This document shows, one piece after another, positions 45,090 through 53,246 of a stretch of 64,000 bases of DNA; position 1 is the stretch's first letter; every line of letters starts with the position of its first letter. The position numbers and the translations under genes were made by a program. Location of the stretch: contig CALXLK010000003.1 of NCBI GenBank assembly GCA_944389175.1, positions 124,001 to 188,000 of the forward strand, written 5' to 3'. Below the pieces are notes generated by a model. That model saw only the letters and a list, made by a program, of their open reading frames with translations, was not told where the DNA came from and ran no database searches. The stretch comes from an uncultured Opitutales bacterium (GTDB lineage Bacteria > Verrucomicrobiota > Verrucomicrobiia > Opitutales > Intestinicryptomonadaceae).

Positions 45090-45333
45090 TAAGAACTTCG
45101 ACTATATGGAAATAAAAAAAATCCTCAGTGCCCGCTGCAAATAACGAAACGGTACAAAAACATTTAATGCAAAATTCTGGAATGGGTTTTGCGCTAATTT
45201 AACCCGAATGGCGGGATACCCTTGACAGCTTTAAATGCATGAGAGCTGTAAAAAATGTTAATTAACTTAAACTATTGAAGCATACCGACACGACTAAAAT
45301 AGTCAAAATCGCATAGAAACTTATCGTCAACAT

Positions 45334-46611
45334 TTACTTTCCCGGCATCTCCTTCACATAAGTCTTTAAAGCCGAATATGCCACGCTTGCATAGATGATT
45401 TCACCGAGGTGGAATTTCGAATAGTCGTAGTGGGAAATTGCATCTTCCGCCAGTTTGCGGTATTTGGTTTCGCCGCTGAAGGCAAGCATTGCAACCGCCG
45501 ACATTGCGTTTGTCATATAGTTTCTCTCCGCTTTTCTCGCGGCTCCGTGCTTATACGACTTCAACTGCTCCATGGCCAATTTTTCGGCTTCCATCTGGGA
45601 TTCCTGGGGGCGCCATTTGTAGATTCTACGCCAATCGGCGCTCGTAAACGGATAGTTTGCGGAATTGTCGTAGAGCTTGTAATCGCCCGCGGACTTCAAT
45701 GCGCTCTTGGCGTTTGAGCACAGTCCGGCAATGTATGATGCCCTGACTTTTGGATCTGCTTCCATATCGTAGAGAATGCGCAGAACAGCCTGGCATTTGA
45801 CGTATATCCACAAAAAGTTTTTGTCTATATTGTAAAGCCAATTCGCATCAAATTTGTAGCCATTTGCGCATATTTCCATTCTGGTCTTTCCCGTAACTGG
45901 ATCGGTCTGGCGCAAGGCCGAATAATACTTTTGGCGCCAATTGTCCGATTGCGTCAGATCCCACATTACGCGCAAACCGAAAAGCATGCAAGGGGCGTTA
46001 AAAAATCTGAAGCCTGAAAAGTCGCCGCGACATTGGCCCTTAAATTTGCCGTCGCAGGGGCATTTCCAACCGTTTTCGTCCAGCGCCGAGCAAACTTCGA
46101 TTATTTTGGCTTTTACCTCGCCCTTCTCCGCGGCGTTTGGAATATCGCTTTTCAGATACAGGTACATTCCGTAAATCCACGGCAGAGTCTGGTCTTCAGA
46201 TCCAAGGGGATAGTGGGTCCTCCCGTCAGACGAGACCCCGCGCGAAATAAACCCTTTGACATCGGAAACGGACGCGCACAGCATTAATCCTTTGGCCAGC
46301 TTACGGGCTTTTTCGGCGTCGGATTCATTCGGAATTAGCGTATGCCTTTGGCAGACGGATGCCAAGTATAGCCCTGTAAACTTTGCGGCATTTTCAGTCG
46401 GCCCCCACCAATTTAGATAATTCGGACGCCCTTCGAGACAATCCTGCGGAGATGGAAAGTCGCCCTTGTAGTCTAAAACGAAGCCATATTCGCATACAAA
46501 ATCTTTCCATATCTTTTTTTCAAGGGAATCGACAGTTTCAGAGAGTCCGGCAAAGACTGTGGCATGAATAAAAAAAATAAAAAACAGAGGCGGCAGTTTT
46601 AAGATTTTCAT
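45334..46611 (-). CDS. secreted alpha/alpha-barrel protein, candidate glycosidase
   Basis: This 425-residue exported protein starts at ATG 46611, giving signal peptide MKILKLPPLFFIFFIHATVFAG. The body is helical with repeated Trp-rich turns (NYLNWWGPTENAAKFTGLYL, EDQTLPWIYGMYLYLKSD, NFLWIYVKCQAVLRILYDM), suggesting an (alpha/alpha)6 toroid such as those of GH88/GH105 or polysaccharide lyases. I cannot assign a family or catalytic residues. The region encoding residues 19-63 is duplicated at 48067-48201, where it forms the end of a chimeric gene. Its GH28-like neighbour suggests a role in uronic-acid-containing glycan breakdown. Confidence 0.65.
   Translation of the reverse strand: MKILKLPPLFFIFFIHATVFAGLSETVDSLEKKIWKDFVCEYGFVLDYKGDFPSPQDCLEGRPNYLNWWGPTENAAKFTGLYLASVCQRHTLIPNESDAEKARKLAKGLMLCASVSDVKGFISRGVSSDGRTHYPLGSEDQTLPWIYGMYLYLKSDIPNAAEKGEVKAKIIEVCSALDENGWKCPCDGKFKGQCRGDFSGFRFFNAPCMLFGLRVMWDLTQSDNWRQKYYSALRQTDPVTGKTRMEICANGYKFDANWLYNIDKNFLWIYVKCQAVLRILYDMEADPKVRASYIAGLCSNAKSALKSAGDYKLYDNSANYPFTSADWRRIYKWRPQESQMEAEKLAMEQLKSYKHGAARKAERNYMTNAMSAVAMLAFSGETKYRKLAEDAISHYDYSKFHLGEIIYASVAYSALKTYVKEMPGK
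46421..46554. repeat. 134-bp direct repeat, copy 1 (inside the 45334-46611 gene)
   Basis: This segment matches 48067-48201 with about four substitutions and one indel. Here it codes for the segment from AGLSETVDSLEKKIW to QDCLEGRP just after the signal peptide. Confidence 0.92.
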
Positions 46612-46796
46612 GTGCATATGAGGCGGTGTTTGTTTTTCCGGAGGCTCGCAATAGCTGGGATCAAAGCTAAAGCCGGCAGGTATTCTTCTTGCATATGTAC
46701 AATTGTCAACGGTATTTTGCATAGAGTCGGCAGTCTATTGGATCTAAATTTTATCCGGAAAATAAGATTCGGCTTTGTTTTAACAGGAGAATGGCG

Positions 46797-46944
46797 GAAT
46801 GTTCTTCCGCTGAAAAAAATGCGCAACAGGTGTGTTGCGCATCGCGGAGGAAGATTCGGAGAAATTCCCAAAAGCAAATTATCGATTTTGCGGCTATTCA
46901 ATAACGACGCGTTCGGTGGGGGCCGAGATGTTGAACTGCCCCGC
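46797..46944. repeat. 147-bp direct repeat, copy 2 (3' end of the GH28-like gene)
   Basis: This is the intact copy. It covers the last ~17 codons of the GH28-like gene and its downstream region, including a hairpin TGCGCAAC/GTTGCGCA that looks like a terminator stem and is degraded in the copy at 40503-40649. Confidence 0.92.
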
Positions 46945-48024
46945 CGTCGGCGATTCTGAAATTATGTTGCGTATGCGGGAATCGCAGAGCGGGCCTTTAA
47001 TCCAGACGGCGTATTTGCCTTTTGCAAGCACGGTATCCACAACTATATTGTACATCTCGCCCATTTTGGATCGCCTCTGCTTGAAGAAGCGGGAATCGCC
47101 TATGCGGATTGTTGCCTGTGCGCGCGGGTCGTCGCCCGTGGCGGTGTCGATAATGTCGCGGACAATTATGTTGTACATTTTCACGCCGTCCTGATTGAGC
47201 AGGCGTACAATGCCGTGCCCGCCCATGCACTTTGCCTGAACGTTTTTGATGGTGATGTTGTAGATGTCGTCGCTGCCCGAAGCCCATCTGCCGCCGTATT
47301 GCATGCCGTCGCCGCCGATTACGCGCTTTTCTTCGGGAACGGGAAGCAGGTAGCCCGTGAGCGCAACGGCGTCGTCGCCGACAGAGCCGAAGATGTTTTC
47401 AATGAGAATGTCGTGGCAGCCTTTGCGGATATCCACGCCGTCCTGATTGCGCATATCGTTTTTATCGTCGAAGGTGATGTTGCTGATTCTGCCGTTGCTC
47501 GAGCCTGATTCAATGGAAATACCCCAAGCCTGCGTGTTTTGCAGCGTGAGATTTTCTATTTTGAAACCGTTGACCGACGCCATCAAAATACCGATTGTGC
47601 GCCAGCCGTTCTTGTCGCCCGAGCGTTCGCCGTAGTGGCATTTCAGACCGCCGCTTAAAACAGGATTTCCCACCCCGACAATCGAAATGTTTTTGTTCGG
47701 GATCAGCTTGCCGTTGTTTGCGCCCGCGCTGCGAATGATGTTGTCTTTGGTGTCGGGCGAAAGGCGCACGAGGCAGTCGCGCAGCACAAGCGTGAAATCG
47801 TCGGGCAAAAGAATTGCGTGGTCGATGAGCCAGATTGCCTCTTTGCGCGCCTTGTTGAAGCGCGGAATTTCAACGGAACGCTCGCCGCTTTCGCAGGCGG
47901 CTTTTATGGCGGCGTCTATGCGGTCGCTGTCGCTCTTTTCCGAGGCGAAATCGTTGGGCGTTATAAGCGCGTTTGCGGCTGCGGCAAACAGCGATATTAT
48001 CGATAGTATTAGCAGTTTTTTCAT
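46894..48024 (-). CDS. GH28-like (polygalacturonase-fold) glycosidase
   Basis: This is a 376-residue exported right-handed beta-helix enzyme of the GH28 type. The signal peptide is MKKLLILSIISLFAAAANA. Catalytic Asp motifs of the family are present in NQDGVDIRKG and GSVGDDAVAL; the usual His-Gly is seen in MGGHGIVRL. Short parallel-helix repeats (GFKIENLTLQNTQAWGIS, NITIKNVQAK, MYNIIVRDI) surround them. The reaction would be hydrolysis of a uronate- or rhamnose-linked glycan. It sits between the two copies of the 134-bp repeat, and its 3' end is copied at 40.5 kb, so the gene lies at the centre of the local duplications. Confidence 0.8.
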   Translation of the reverse strand: MKKLLILSIISLFAAAANALITPNDFASEKSDSDRIDAAIKAACESGERSVEIPRFNKARKEAIWLIDHAILLPDDFTLVLRDCLVRLSPDTKDNIIRSAGANNGKLIPNKNISIVGVGNPVLSGGLKCHYGERSGDKNGWRTIGILMASVNGFKIENLTLQNTQAWGISIESGSSNGRISNITFDDKNDMRNQDGVDIRKGCHDILIENIFGSVGDDAVALTGYLLPVPEEKRVIGGDGMQYGGRWASGSDDIYNITIKNVQAKCMGGHGIVRLLNQDGVKMYNIIVRDIIDTATGDDPRAQATIRIGDSRFFKQRRSKMGEMYNIVVDTVLAKGKYAVWIKGPLCDSRIRNIISESPTAGQFNISAPTERVVIE

Positions 48025-48039
48025 ATTGTGTTTTCTATT

Positions 48040-48390
48040 TTATTTGGATTTGAAATTATAAAATTTTTCGGAACGCCCGTCGAGACAGTCCTGCGGAGAT
48101 GGAAAGTCGCCCTTGTAGTCTAAAACGAAGCCATATTCGCATACAAAATCTTTCCATATCTTTTTTTCAAGGGAATCGACGGTTCCAGAGAGTCCGGCAA
48201 AAGCCTCGGGCGTGCGCGCCTCCTCGCACGGCTGCTTGGCGAACGAAAGAGACCACCCGCCGTCGAGGGAAATTTTCCTTGTCCCCAGTTTTGAGCCGTC
48301 GGGTTCGCCGCCTGCGTCTACGCCGCAACAGGCGTGGTTGACAAGGGCGGCGAACATTGCCGCCGCGCAAAATAAAACATTTTTCATCAT
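48040..48390 (-). pseudogene. chimeric remnant: GH2-like N terminus joined to a piece of the 45334-46611 gene
   Basis: From ATG 48390 (or 48387) the frame encodes a signal peptide (KNVLFCAAAMFAALVNHACCG). It then has the start of a GH2-like sugar-binding domain (RKISLDGGWSLSFAKQP, CEEARTPEAFAGL). At about 48201 it switches into the duplicated segment SGTVDSLEKKIWKDFVCEYG of the other gene and then stops after SEKFYNFKSK. The junction is exactly the edge of the 134-bp repeat. The rest of the GH2 gene (700 or more residues) is gone. The product is unlikely to be functional. Confidence 0.7.
48067..48201. repeat. 134-bp direct repeat, copy 2 (in the chimeric remnant)
   Basis: This is the matching copy of 46421-46554, about 96% identical with a one-base insertion near its left end. 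Confidence 0.92.
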
Positions 48391-48539
48391 ATTAACACAT
48401 AAATATTGATTACGCTTGATAAGATAGTTGATAAAAATAGAACGTTTAACTCCGAAAATGTCAATCCATAAAAAGTTGTAAAAAATTTTCACTTGACAAC
48501 AAAAGATAACGCTCTAACTTTTTGGGGGAATTCATTTCC

Positions 48540-50063
48540 ATGAAAAAGGCAATTATAACTATCCTACTCGCCGCGGTCGTTGTTTTACAGGCTTTCGGCG
48601 CAAACCAAACAGTCCCGAGGCGCAAGCCGCTGACGGCAAATGTCGGCATTGTGGGCGTCGGGCTCGACACCTACTGGAAGCAGTTCGACGGCTTGCGCGG
48701 GGTAATGATGGACAAGCTTGCCGCTTTCGACAAAAAGGTGAAAACAAACGGCGTAAAGACGTTCGATTTCGGTCTTGTGGACAACGCCGTAGAGGCGCGC
48801 AAGGCTCTCGAAAAGATGAAGGCCGCCGACTTGGACATTCTCTTTGTGGATATGGTTACCTACGCTACGTCTTCCACATTTATGCCGATTGCCCGCGAGC
48901 TTAAAGTACCCGTGGTGCTCGTGGCGCTCCAGCCGTCGGAGGCAATGCCGTACAAAAAGGCGACCACATTCATCCAGCTCTGCAATGACGACGTTTGCGC
49001 CGTGCCCGAATTTACGGACGTGGCAATTAGAATGGGCAATCCCGTCGCCGACGTAATCATAGGCAAGCGCACGGGAGACACCCGCGCCGACGCCGAAATA
49101 GCCAAGTGGTGCAGCGTTGCAAAAGTCCTCCACGACCTGCGCCGCGCCCGCATAGGCCTTATGGGGCACGCTCTTGAAAACATGTACGACATGCAGGCCG
49201 ACCCCACCGCCGTCGCGCGCACATTCGGCTCTCACGTAGCCCTTTGCGAACCCGACGAAATCCTCAAGCACTACCTCAAGGACGACCCCGCCGCAGTCGA
49301 GGCAATGAAGAAGCGCATACTCTCCTTCTTCGACACGCCCGACCCCGTCTCCGACCCCATCACGACAAAGCTCACCGACGCCGACCTCGACACCGCCGCC
49401 CGCGCCGCAGTCGCGCTTGAAAAATTCGCCGCGGAGCGCTCGCTCGACGGCTTCGCCTACTATTACGAGGCAATGCCCGACACCCAAATGCGCAAACTCG
49501 TCACAAATTTCATAGTCGGCAACTCGCTGCTGACGGCGGCGGGCTTCCCCATGTGCGGCGAATTCGACATCAAAAACTGCATAGCAATGATGATTATGGA
49601 CAGGCTCGACATAGGCGGAAGTTTTGCCGAATTCCACCCCGTCGACTTTTCGCGCGACACTGTGCTTGTGGGGCACGACGGCCCCCACCATATCAACATT
49701 GCCGACGGCAAGCCCGTTTTGCGCTCGCTCAAAAAATACCACGGCAAACCAGGCTCGGGCGCTGGCGTCGAATTTAAAATCAAGGAAGGGCCGATCACCA
49801 TTCTTTCAATCGGTGTCAAGGCGGACGGTTCTTTCAAGTTCGTAGTAGCAGAAGGCGAATCGACCGCTGGCGACGTTCCCCCCACGGGCAACACAAACAC
49901 CCATGGCAAGTTCAAGCCCGACGTGCGCTCTTTCCTGCGCAACTGGTGCTTGGAAGGCCCTACACACCACTTCGCCCTCGGCATAGGACACCACGCCGAC
50001 GAAATCAAAAAGGTTGCAAAAGTTCTGGGAATAGAATGCGTTGTCGTGACGGACAACAAGTAA
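48540..50063 (+). CDS. exported L-arabinose/L-fucose-isomerase-like protein
   Basis: This is a 507-residue protein of the L-arabinose/L-fucose isomerase superfamily. The family core is visible: VGLDTYWKQFDGL near the N terminus, MYDMQADPT, the metal-site segments YYYEAMPD and CGEFDIKN, and the C-terminal GPTHHFALGIGHH. These normally bind Mn and convert aldoses to ketoses in the cytoplasm. Unusually, it begins with a clear Sec signal peptide (MKKAIITILLAAVVVLQAFGANQ), so the enzyme should be periplasmic or secreted. GGGGGAA precedes the ATG. The GH99-like/esterase gene follows 83 bases later on the same strand, probably as an operon. TTGACA lies at 48493-48498. Confidence 0.75.
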   Translation: MKKAIITILLAAVVVLQAFGANQTVPRRKPLTANVGIVGVGLDTYWKQFDGLRGVMMDKLAAFDKKVKTNGVKTFDFGLVDNAVEARKALEKMKAADLDILFVDMVTYATSSTFMPIARELKVPVVLVALQPSEAMPYKKATTFIQLCNDDVCAVPEFTDVAIRMGNPVADVIIGKRTGDTRADAEIAKWCSVAKVLHDLRRARIGLMGHALENMYDMQADPTAVARTFGSHVALCEPDEILKHYLKDDPAAVEAMKKRILSFFDTPDPVSDPITTKLTDADLDTAARAAVALEKFAAERSLDGFAYYYEAMPDTQMRKLVTNFIVGNSLLTAAGFPMCGEFDIKNCIAMMIMDRLDIGGSFAEFHPVDFSRDTVLVGHDGPHHINIADGKPVLRSLKKYHGKPGSGAGVEFKIKEGPITILSIGVKADGSFKFVVAEGESTAGDVPPTGNTNTHGKFKPDVRSFLRNWCLEGPTHHFALGIGHHADEIKKVAKVLGIECVVVTDNK

Positions 50064-50146
50064 TCCCCGCCATTGTCCATTGTGTCGCCCCCAAAACGAC
50101 GGCGCAAAGTTTGAAAATTTTTAACACAGATCGGAAAGCAAACAAT

Positions 50147-52249
50147 ATGAAACTTACAAAAGCTATATACGCGACACTCGCGCTTGTGCTGGGCTTTGCG
50201 GGGGCGTCGTTCGCCGCACAAGAACCCGCCGCCAAGAACGGCAAAAAACTGGACGTTCTCTGCATCTATTATCCGCACTGGCACGTCTATCCGCTTGGCG
50301 AATGCTGGAAAGGCAAAGGCTGGACGGAATGGGAAAACGTAAAGACCGCCGTTCCGCGATACAAGGGACACAACCAGCCCATACGCCCGCTCACGGGGTA
50401 TCTCGACGGCAAATCGCCCATCGACGTTGCAAAGGAAATAGAGCTTGCCTCCAACAGCGGCATAGATGTTTTCGTCTACGACTGGTACTACTACAACAAG
50501 GGCGTAATGAGCATGCAGGAATCCCTCGAAGAGGGCTTCCTCAAAGCGCCCAACCGCGACAAGATGAAGTTCGCCCTCATGTGGGCAAACCACGACCGCT
50601 GCGACTTCTTCCGCCCGCCCGTAGACAGAAAAAAGCCCAACGTCTGGCTCAACTGCCGATACGACGGAGAAAAGTTTTTGGAGATGATCGACTACTGCAT
50701 AGAGCACTATTTCAACCAGCCCAACTACTACAAACCCAACGGAAAAATCTTCTTCAGCATCTATCTTTCTGTTGAATTTGTAAAGGGCATCGGCGGTCAG
50801 GAAAAGACAAAGGCGCTCTTTGCAAAGGCGGACGAAAAGATGAAAAAGGCTGGTCTGCCGCCCATCTACTGGAACGCAATTACCAGAAACTACACCCACG
50901 GCGAATTCCTCCAAAAGGCGGGTTTCGACTGCACCATGGCGTACAATATCCAGTTCCAGTGCATAAAGGACTACAAAAAGCGCGCCCTCGAAAAAGGCGA
51001 ATGGCTCTTCGACTACTCCGAATTGATGGACGCCCATAGGGAAATTTGGAACGACTTTACCAAAAAATCGCCCTTGGTGAATCTCCCATGCATAACGCGC
51101 GGCTGGGACTCTTCGGCAAGATGTCTGCCCTCCGAAAAATTCCCGTTCAGGAATTTCACATACCCGTATGTTCCGATCGTCGTCAACGACACCCCCGGAA
51201 AATTTGAAACTCTTGCGCGCGAAGCCCGCGACCACGCCGCAGCCGACCCCAAAAAACCCTTTGCCGTCCTCATAAACGGCTGGAACGAGTACACCGAGGG
51301 CGCCTATTTATTACCCGAGAAGCGCTACCAAATGGGCTATCTTCAGGCGATTGCAAACGTCTTCGGCAGGAATCCCGCCGACAAAATGACGGTTGCCGAC
51401 CCCTACTCGAAGAAGATTGTGGACTTCCCCGCCCCGACGATTGAAGACGTCTCCTACGGCGACCACTACAAGCAGAGAATGCACGTCTGGCTTGCGAAAT
51501 CCAAAAAGCCGACTCCCGCGGTCATCTACATTCACGGCGGCGGCTGGACCGACGGCGCAAGGCTAGACTCGCGAATGGGAAAGCTTCTGCCTGCGATGGA
51601 CAAAAACGGAATCAGCGTAATGTCCGTGGAGTACCGCTGGATTCAGGACGCCAATCTCGACGGCATAACCCCGCCCGTGAAAGCGCCCCTTGAGGACGCC
51701 GCCCGCGCGGTTCAATTTGTGCGCTCGAAGGCTAAGGAATGGAACATTGACGCATCGAGACTCGCCCTCATAGGCGGCTCGGCGGGCGCGTGCAGCTCCC
51801 TGTGGGTATCGCTGTCTCCCGACAAGGCAGACCCGAATTCAGCCGACGCCGTGGCTCGCGAAAGTTCCCGCGTAAAGCTCGCTTCGGTAATGGTTGCGCA
51901 GACTTCGCTCGACCCCAAACAAATGCTCGAGTGGATTCCCAACTCGAATTACGGCAAGCACGCATTCAACGGCGGGACGCTCGAAAGCTGGCTCAAAAAC
52001 AGGGACAAAAACCTCGCCGAAATAAACAAATACTCGCCCTACGCACTGGCGTCGAAAGGCAACCCGACAATCTTCCACCTGACGTATCCCACTCCTGCGG
52101 AAGTCGGCAAACCGCAAAAAGACCCCACGCACGCCTCGGCTTTCGGCGTCGAATTTCAAAAGAAGTGCGACGTACTCGGCATAAAATGCACAACGGAATA
52201 TTCCGTGGGCATAGAAGCCAACATTGATTTCATTCTCAAGAATCTCTAA
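50147..52249 (+). CDS. bifunctional GH99-like (WbsX-type) and esterase fusion protein, copy 2
   Basis: This is a 700-residue paralogue of the protein at 33295-35319. It starts at ATG 50147 (MKLTKAIYATLALVLGF, signal peptide to SFAAQ). The GH99-like part shows YYPHWHVYPLGECWKGKGWT, GIDVFVYDWYYYN and LINGWNEYTEGAYLLP. The alpha/beta-hydrolase part shows IHGGGWTDGARL for the oxyanion and IGGSAGACSSLW for the nucleophile. Similarity with copy 1 runs end to end, including the linker, so the fusion predates the duplication. It is probably co-transcribed with the exported isomerase and closed by the strong terminator at 52286. Confidence 0.8.
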   Translation: MKLTKAIYATLALVLGFAGASFAAQEPAAKNGKKLDVLCIYYPHWHVYPLGECWKGKGWTEWENVKTAVPRYKGHNQPIRPLTGYLDGKSPIDVAKEIELASNSGIDVFVYDWYYYNKGVMSMQESLEEGFLKAPNRDKMKFALMWANHDRCDFFRPPVDRKKPNVWLNCRYDGEKFLEMIDYCIEHYFNQPNYYKPNGKIFFSIYLSVEFVKGIGGQEKTKALFAKADEKMKKAGLPPIYWNAITRNYTHGEFLQKAGFDCTMAYNIQFQCIKDYKKRALEKGEWLFDYSELMDAHREIWNDFTKKSPLVNLPCITRGWDSSARCLPSEKFPFRNFTYPYVPIVVNDTPGKFETLAREARDHAAADPKKPFAVLINGWNEYTEGAYLLPEKRYQMGYLQAIANVFGRNPADKMTVADPYSKKIVDFPAPTIEDVSYGDHYKQRMHVWLAKSKKPTPAVIYIHGGGWTDGARLDSRMGKLLPAMDKNGISVMSVEYRWIQDANLDGITPPVKAPLEDAARAVQFVRSKAKEWNIDASRLALIGGSAGACSSLWVSLSPDKADPNSADAVARESSRVKLASVMVAQTSLDPKQMLEWIPNSNYGKHAFNGGTLESWLKNRDKNLAEINKYSPYALASKGNPTIFHLTYPTPAEVGKPQKDPTHASAFGVEFQKKCDVLGIKCTTEYSVGIEANIDFILKNL

Positions 52250-52285
52250 TCTCCCGAAAAGGGGAAACAATGAAAAAAAAACGGA

Positions 52286-52316
52286 ACGCCCGACGGCAAA
52301 AGTCGGGCGTTTTTTT
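52286..52316 (+). terminator. strong bidirectional Rho-independent terminator
   Basis: A perfect 9-bp stem ACGCCCGAC/GTCGGGCGT is followed by seven T. A run of nine A on the left makes it usable on the minus strand too, for the GntR gene. Confidence 0.9.
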
Positions 52317-52367
52317 GGGCGTATTTGCTAAATTTCTTCCGCGCTAATTTTCGGCGCTGCGCGCGGA

Positions 52368-53135
52368 TTATTCGGCGGTAGATTCAATGGTGAATTTGTA
52401 CCGCCGCGCATTATAGAGGGATTTTTCAATGGCCAACACCCTGCCCGACGAGTCCAAAAACGCGCCCTCCATACAAAACAGCGGCTGCGACCTTCCGAAG
52501 AGATCGGCTGTCTTTCCGCCTGAAATCCGCGCCGAAAGCGAGCGGTCTACCCTCGCCACCATTGCGCCGAATTTGTCGCGCAAAAGCGGCACTATGGAAT
52601 CGAACGAATTTTCGCTCTCTATGCCTTTGAGAAATTTTTCGTTAAAATAATAAATTTCGTCTTTTAAAAGTATTGAATCTCCGCCCGAACCGCCGCCGTT
52701 TTCAGCGCCTTTTGTGGCACGGCGCAGCGTACGCACCTTGAGATATTTGCCGACAATCTCGTAGAAATTTCCGCCCACCTGAATGCTTACTTTGCCGTTA
52801 ATGCTATTTTTTTGGGGAGGAGTTGTGTCGGGCGCGTAGCCGTCCCGCTTCAAGTTGCCGTCGAAACTGCCCGCGATTGCCCCGAAGCTGCCGAGCGCGC
52901 GCGTTAGCACTTCGCCCGAATCTATAACCACCGTGCCCTTGCCCTTGACTCGGCAGACAATGCCCCTGTTTTCGAGGTAAGAGAGTGCCTTGCGAGCCGT
53001 CGTGTTGCTGACGCCGTATCGGGCAATGATGTCGTTTTCCGACGGCACTTTTTCTCCGACCTTTATTTCCCCGCGCGCGACAAGTTTTGCAATGTCGTCG
53101 GCAATGGAGGAATATTTGGCTTGATTTTTATACAT
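52368..53135 (-). CDS. GntR family transcriptional regulator with C-terminal sensing domain
   Basis: This 255-residue regulator has an N-terminal GntR winged helix: YSSIADDIAKLVARGEIKVG, then VPSENDIIARYGVSNTTARKAL and the wing VKGKGTVVI. The C-terminal half fits a UTRA-like effector domain, with LLKDEIYYFNEKFLKGI and VLAIEKSLYNARRYKF. I use ATG 53135; the TTG at 53183 would add a poor leader. An unusual Gly-rich loop (ENGGGSGGDS) sits in the effector domain. Lying between the GH99-like and beta-helix genes, it likely responds to a sugar released by them. It is read in the same direction as the beta-helix gene upstream, which ends 112 bases before. Confidence 0.85.
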   Translation of the reverse strand: MYKNQAKYSSIADDIAKLVARGEIKVGEKVPSENDIIARYGVSNTTARKALSYLENRGIVCRVKGKGTVVIDSGEVLTRALGSFGAIAGSFDGNLKRDGYAPDTTPPQKNSINGKVSIQVGGNFYEIVGKYLKVRTLRRATKGAENGGGSGGDSILLKDEIYYFNEKFLKGIESENSFDSIVPLLRDKFGAMVARVDRSLSARISGGKTADLFGRSQPLFCMEGAFLDSSGRVLAIEKSLYNARRYKFTIESTAE

Positions 53136-53246
53136 AGGCAACGTTTCCGGAGGTATGAGAACGCAATGCGGCAAATTCTTCAAGCAATAAATGCAAAGCC
53201 CCCGCGGTTCGCGGAGCAGCGGGAGCGCGAAAATGCGGCAATCCGG

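Noticed and set aside
24592-45302. 15-base match ACACGACTAAAATAG at 24592-24606 and 45288-45302
   Set aside because: A match of this length is expected by chance in 64 kb, and flanks do not match.
49463-51235. 590-residue open frame on the minus strand
   Set aside because: It is the antisense of the isomerase and GH99-like genes; it has low-complexity Val/Arg/Phe-rich sequence typical of shadow frames in GC-rich coding DNA.
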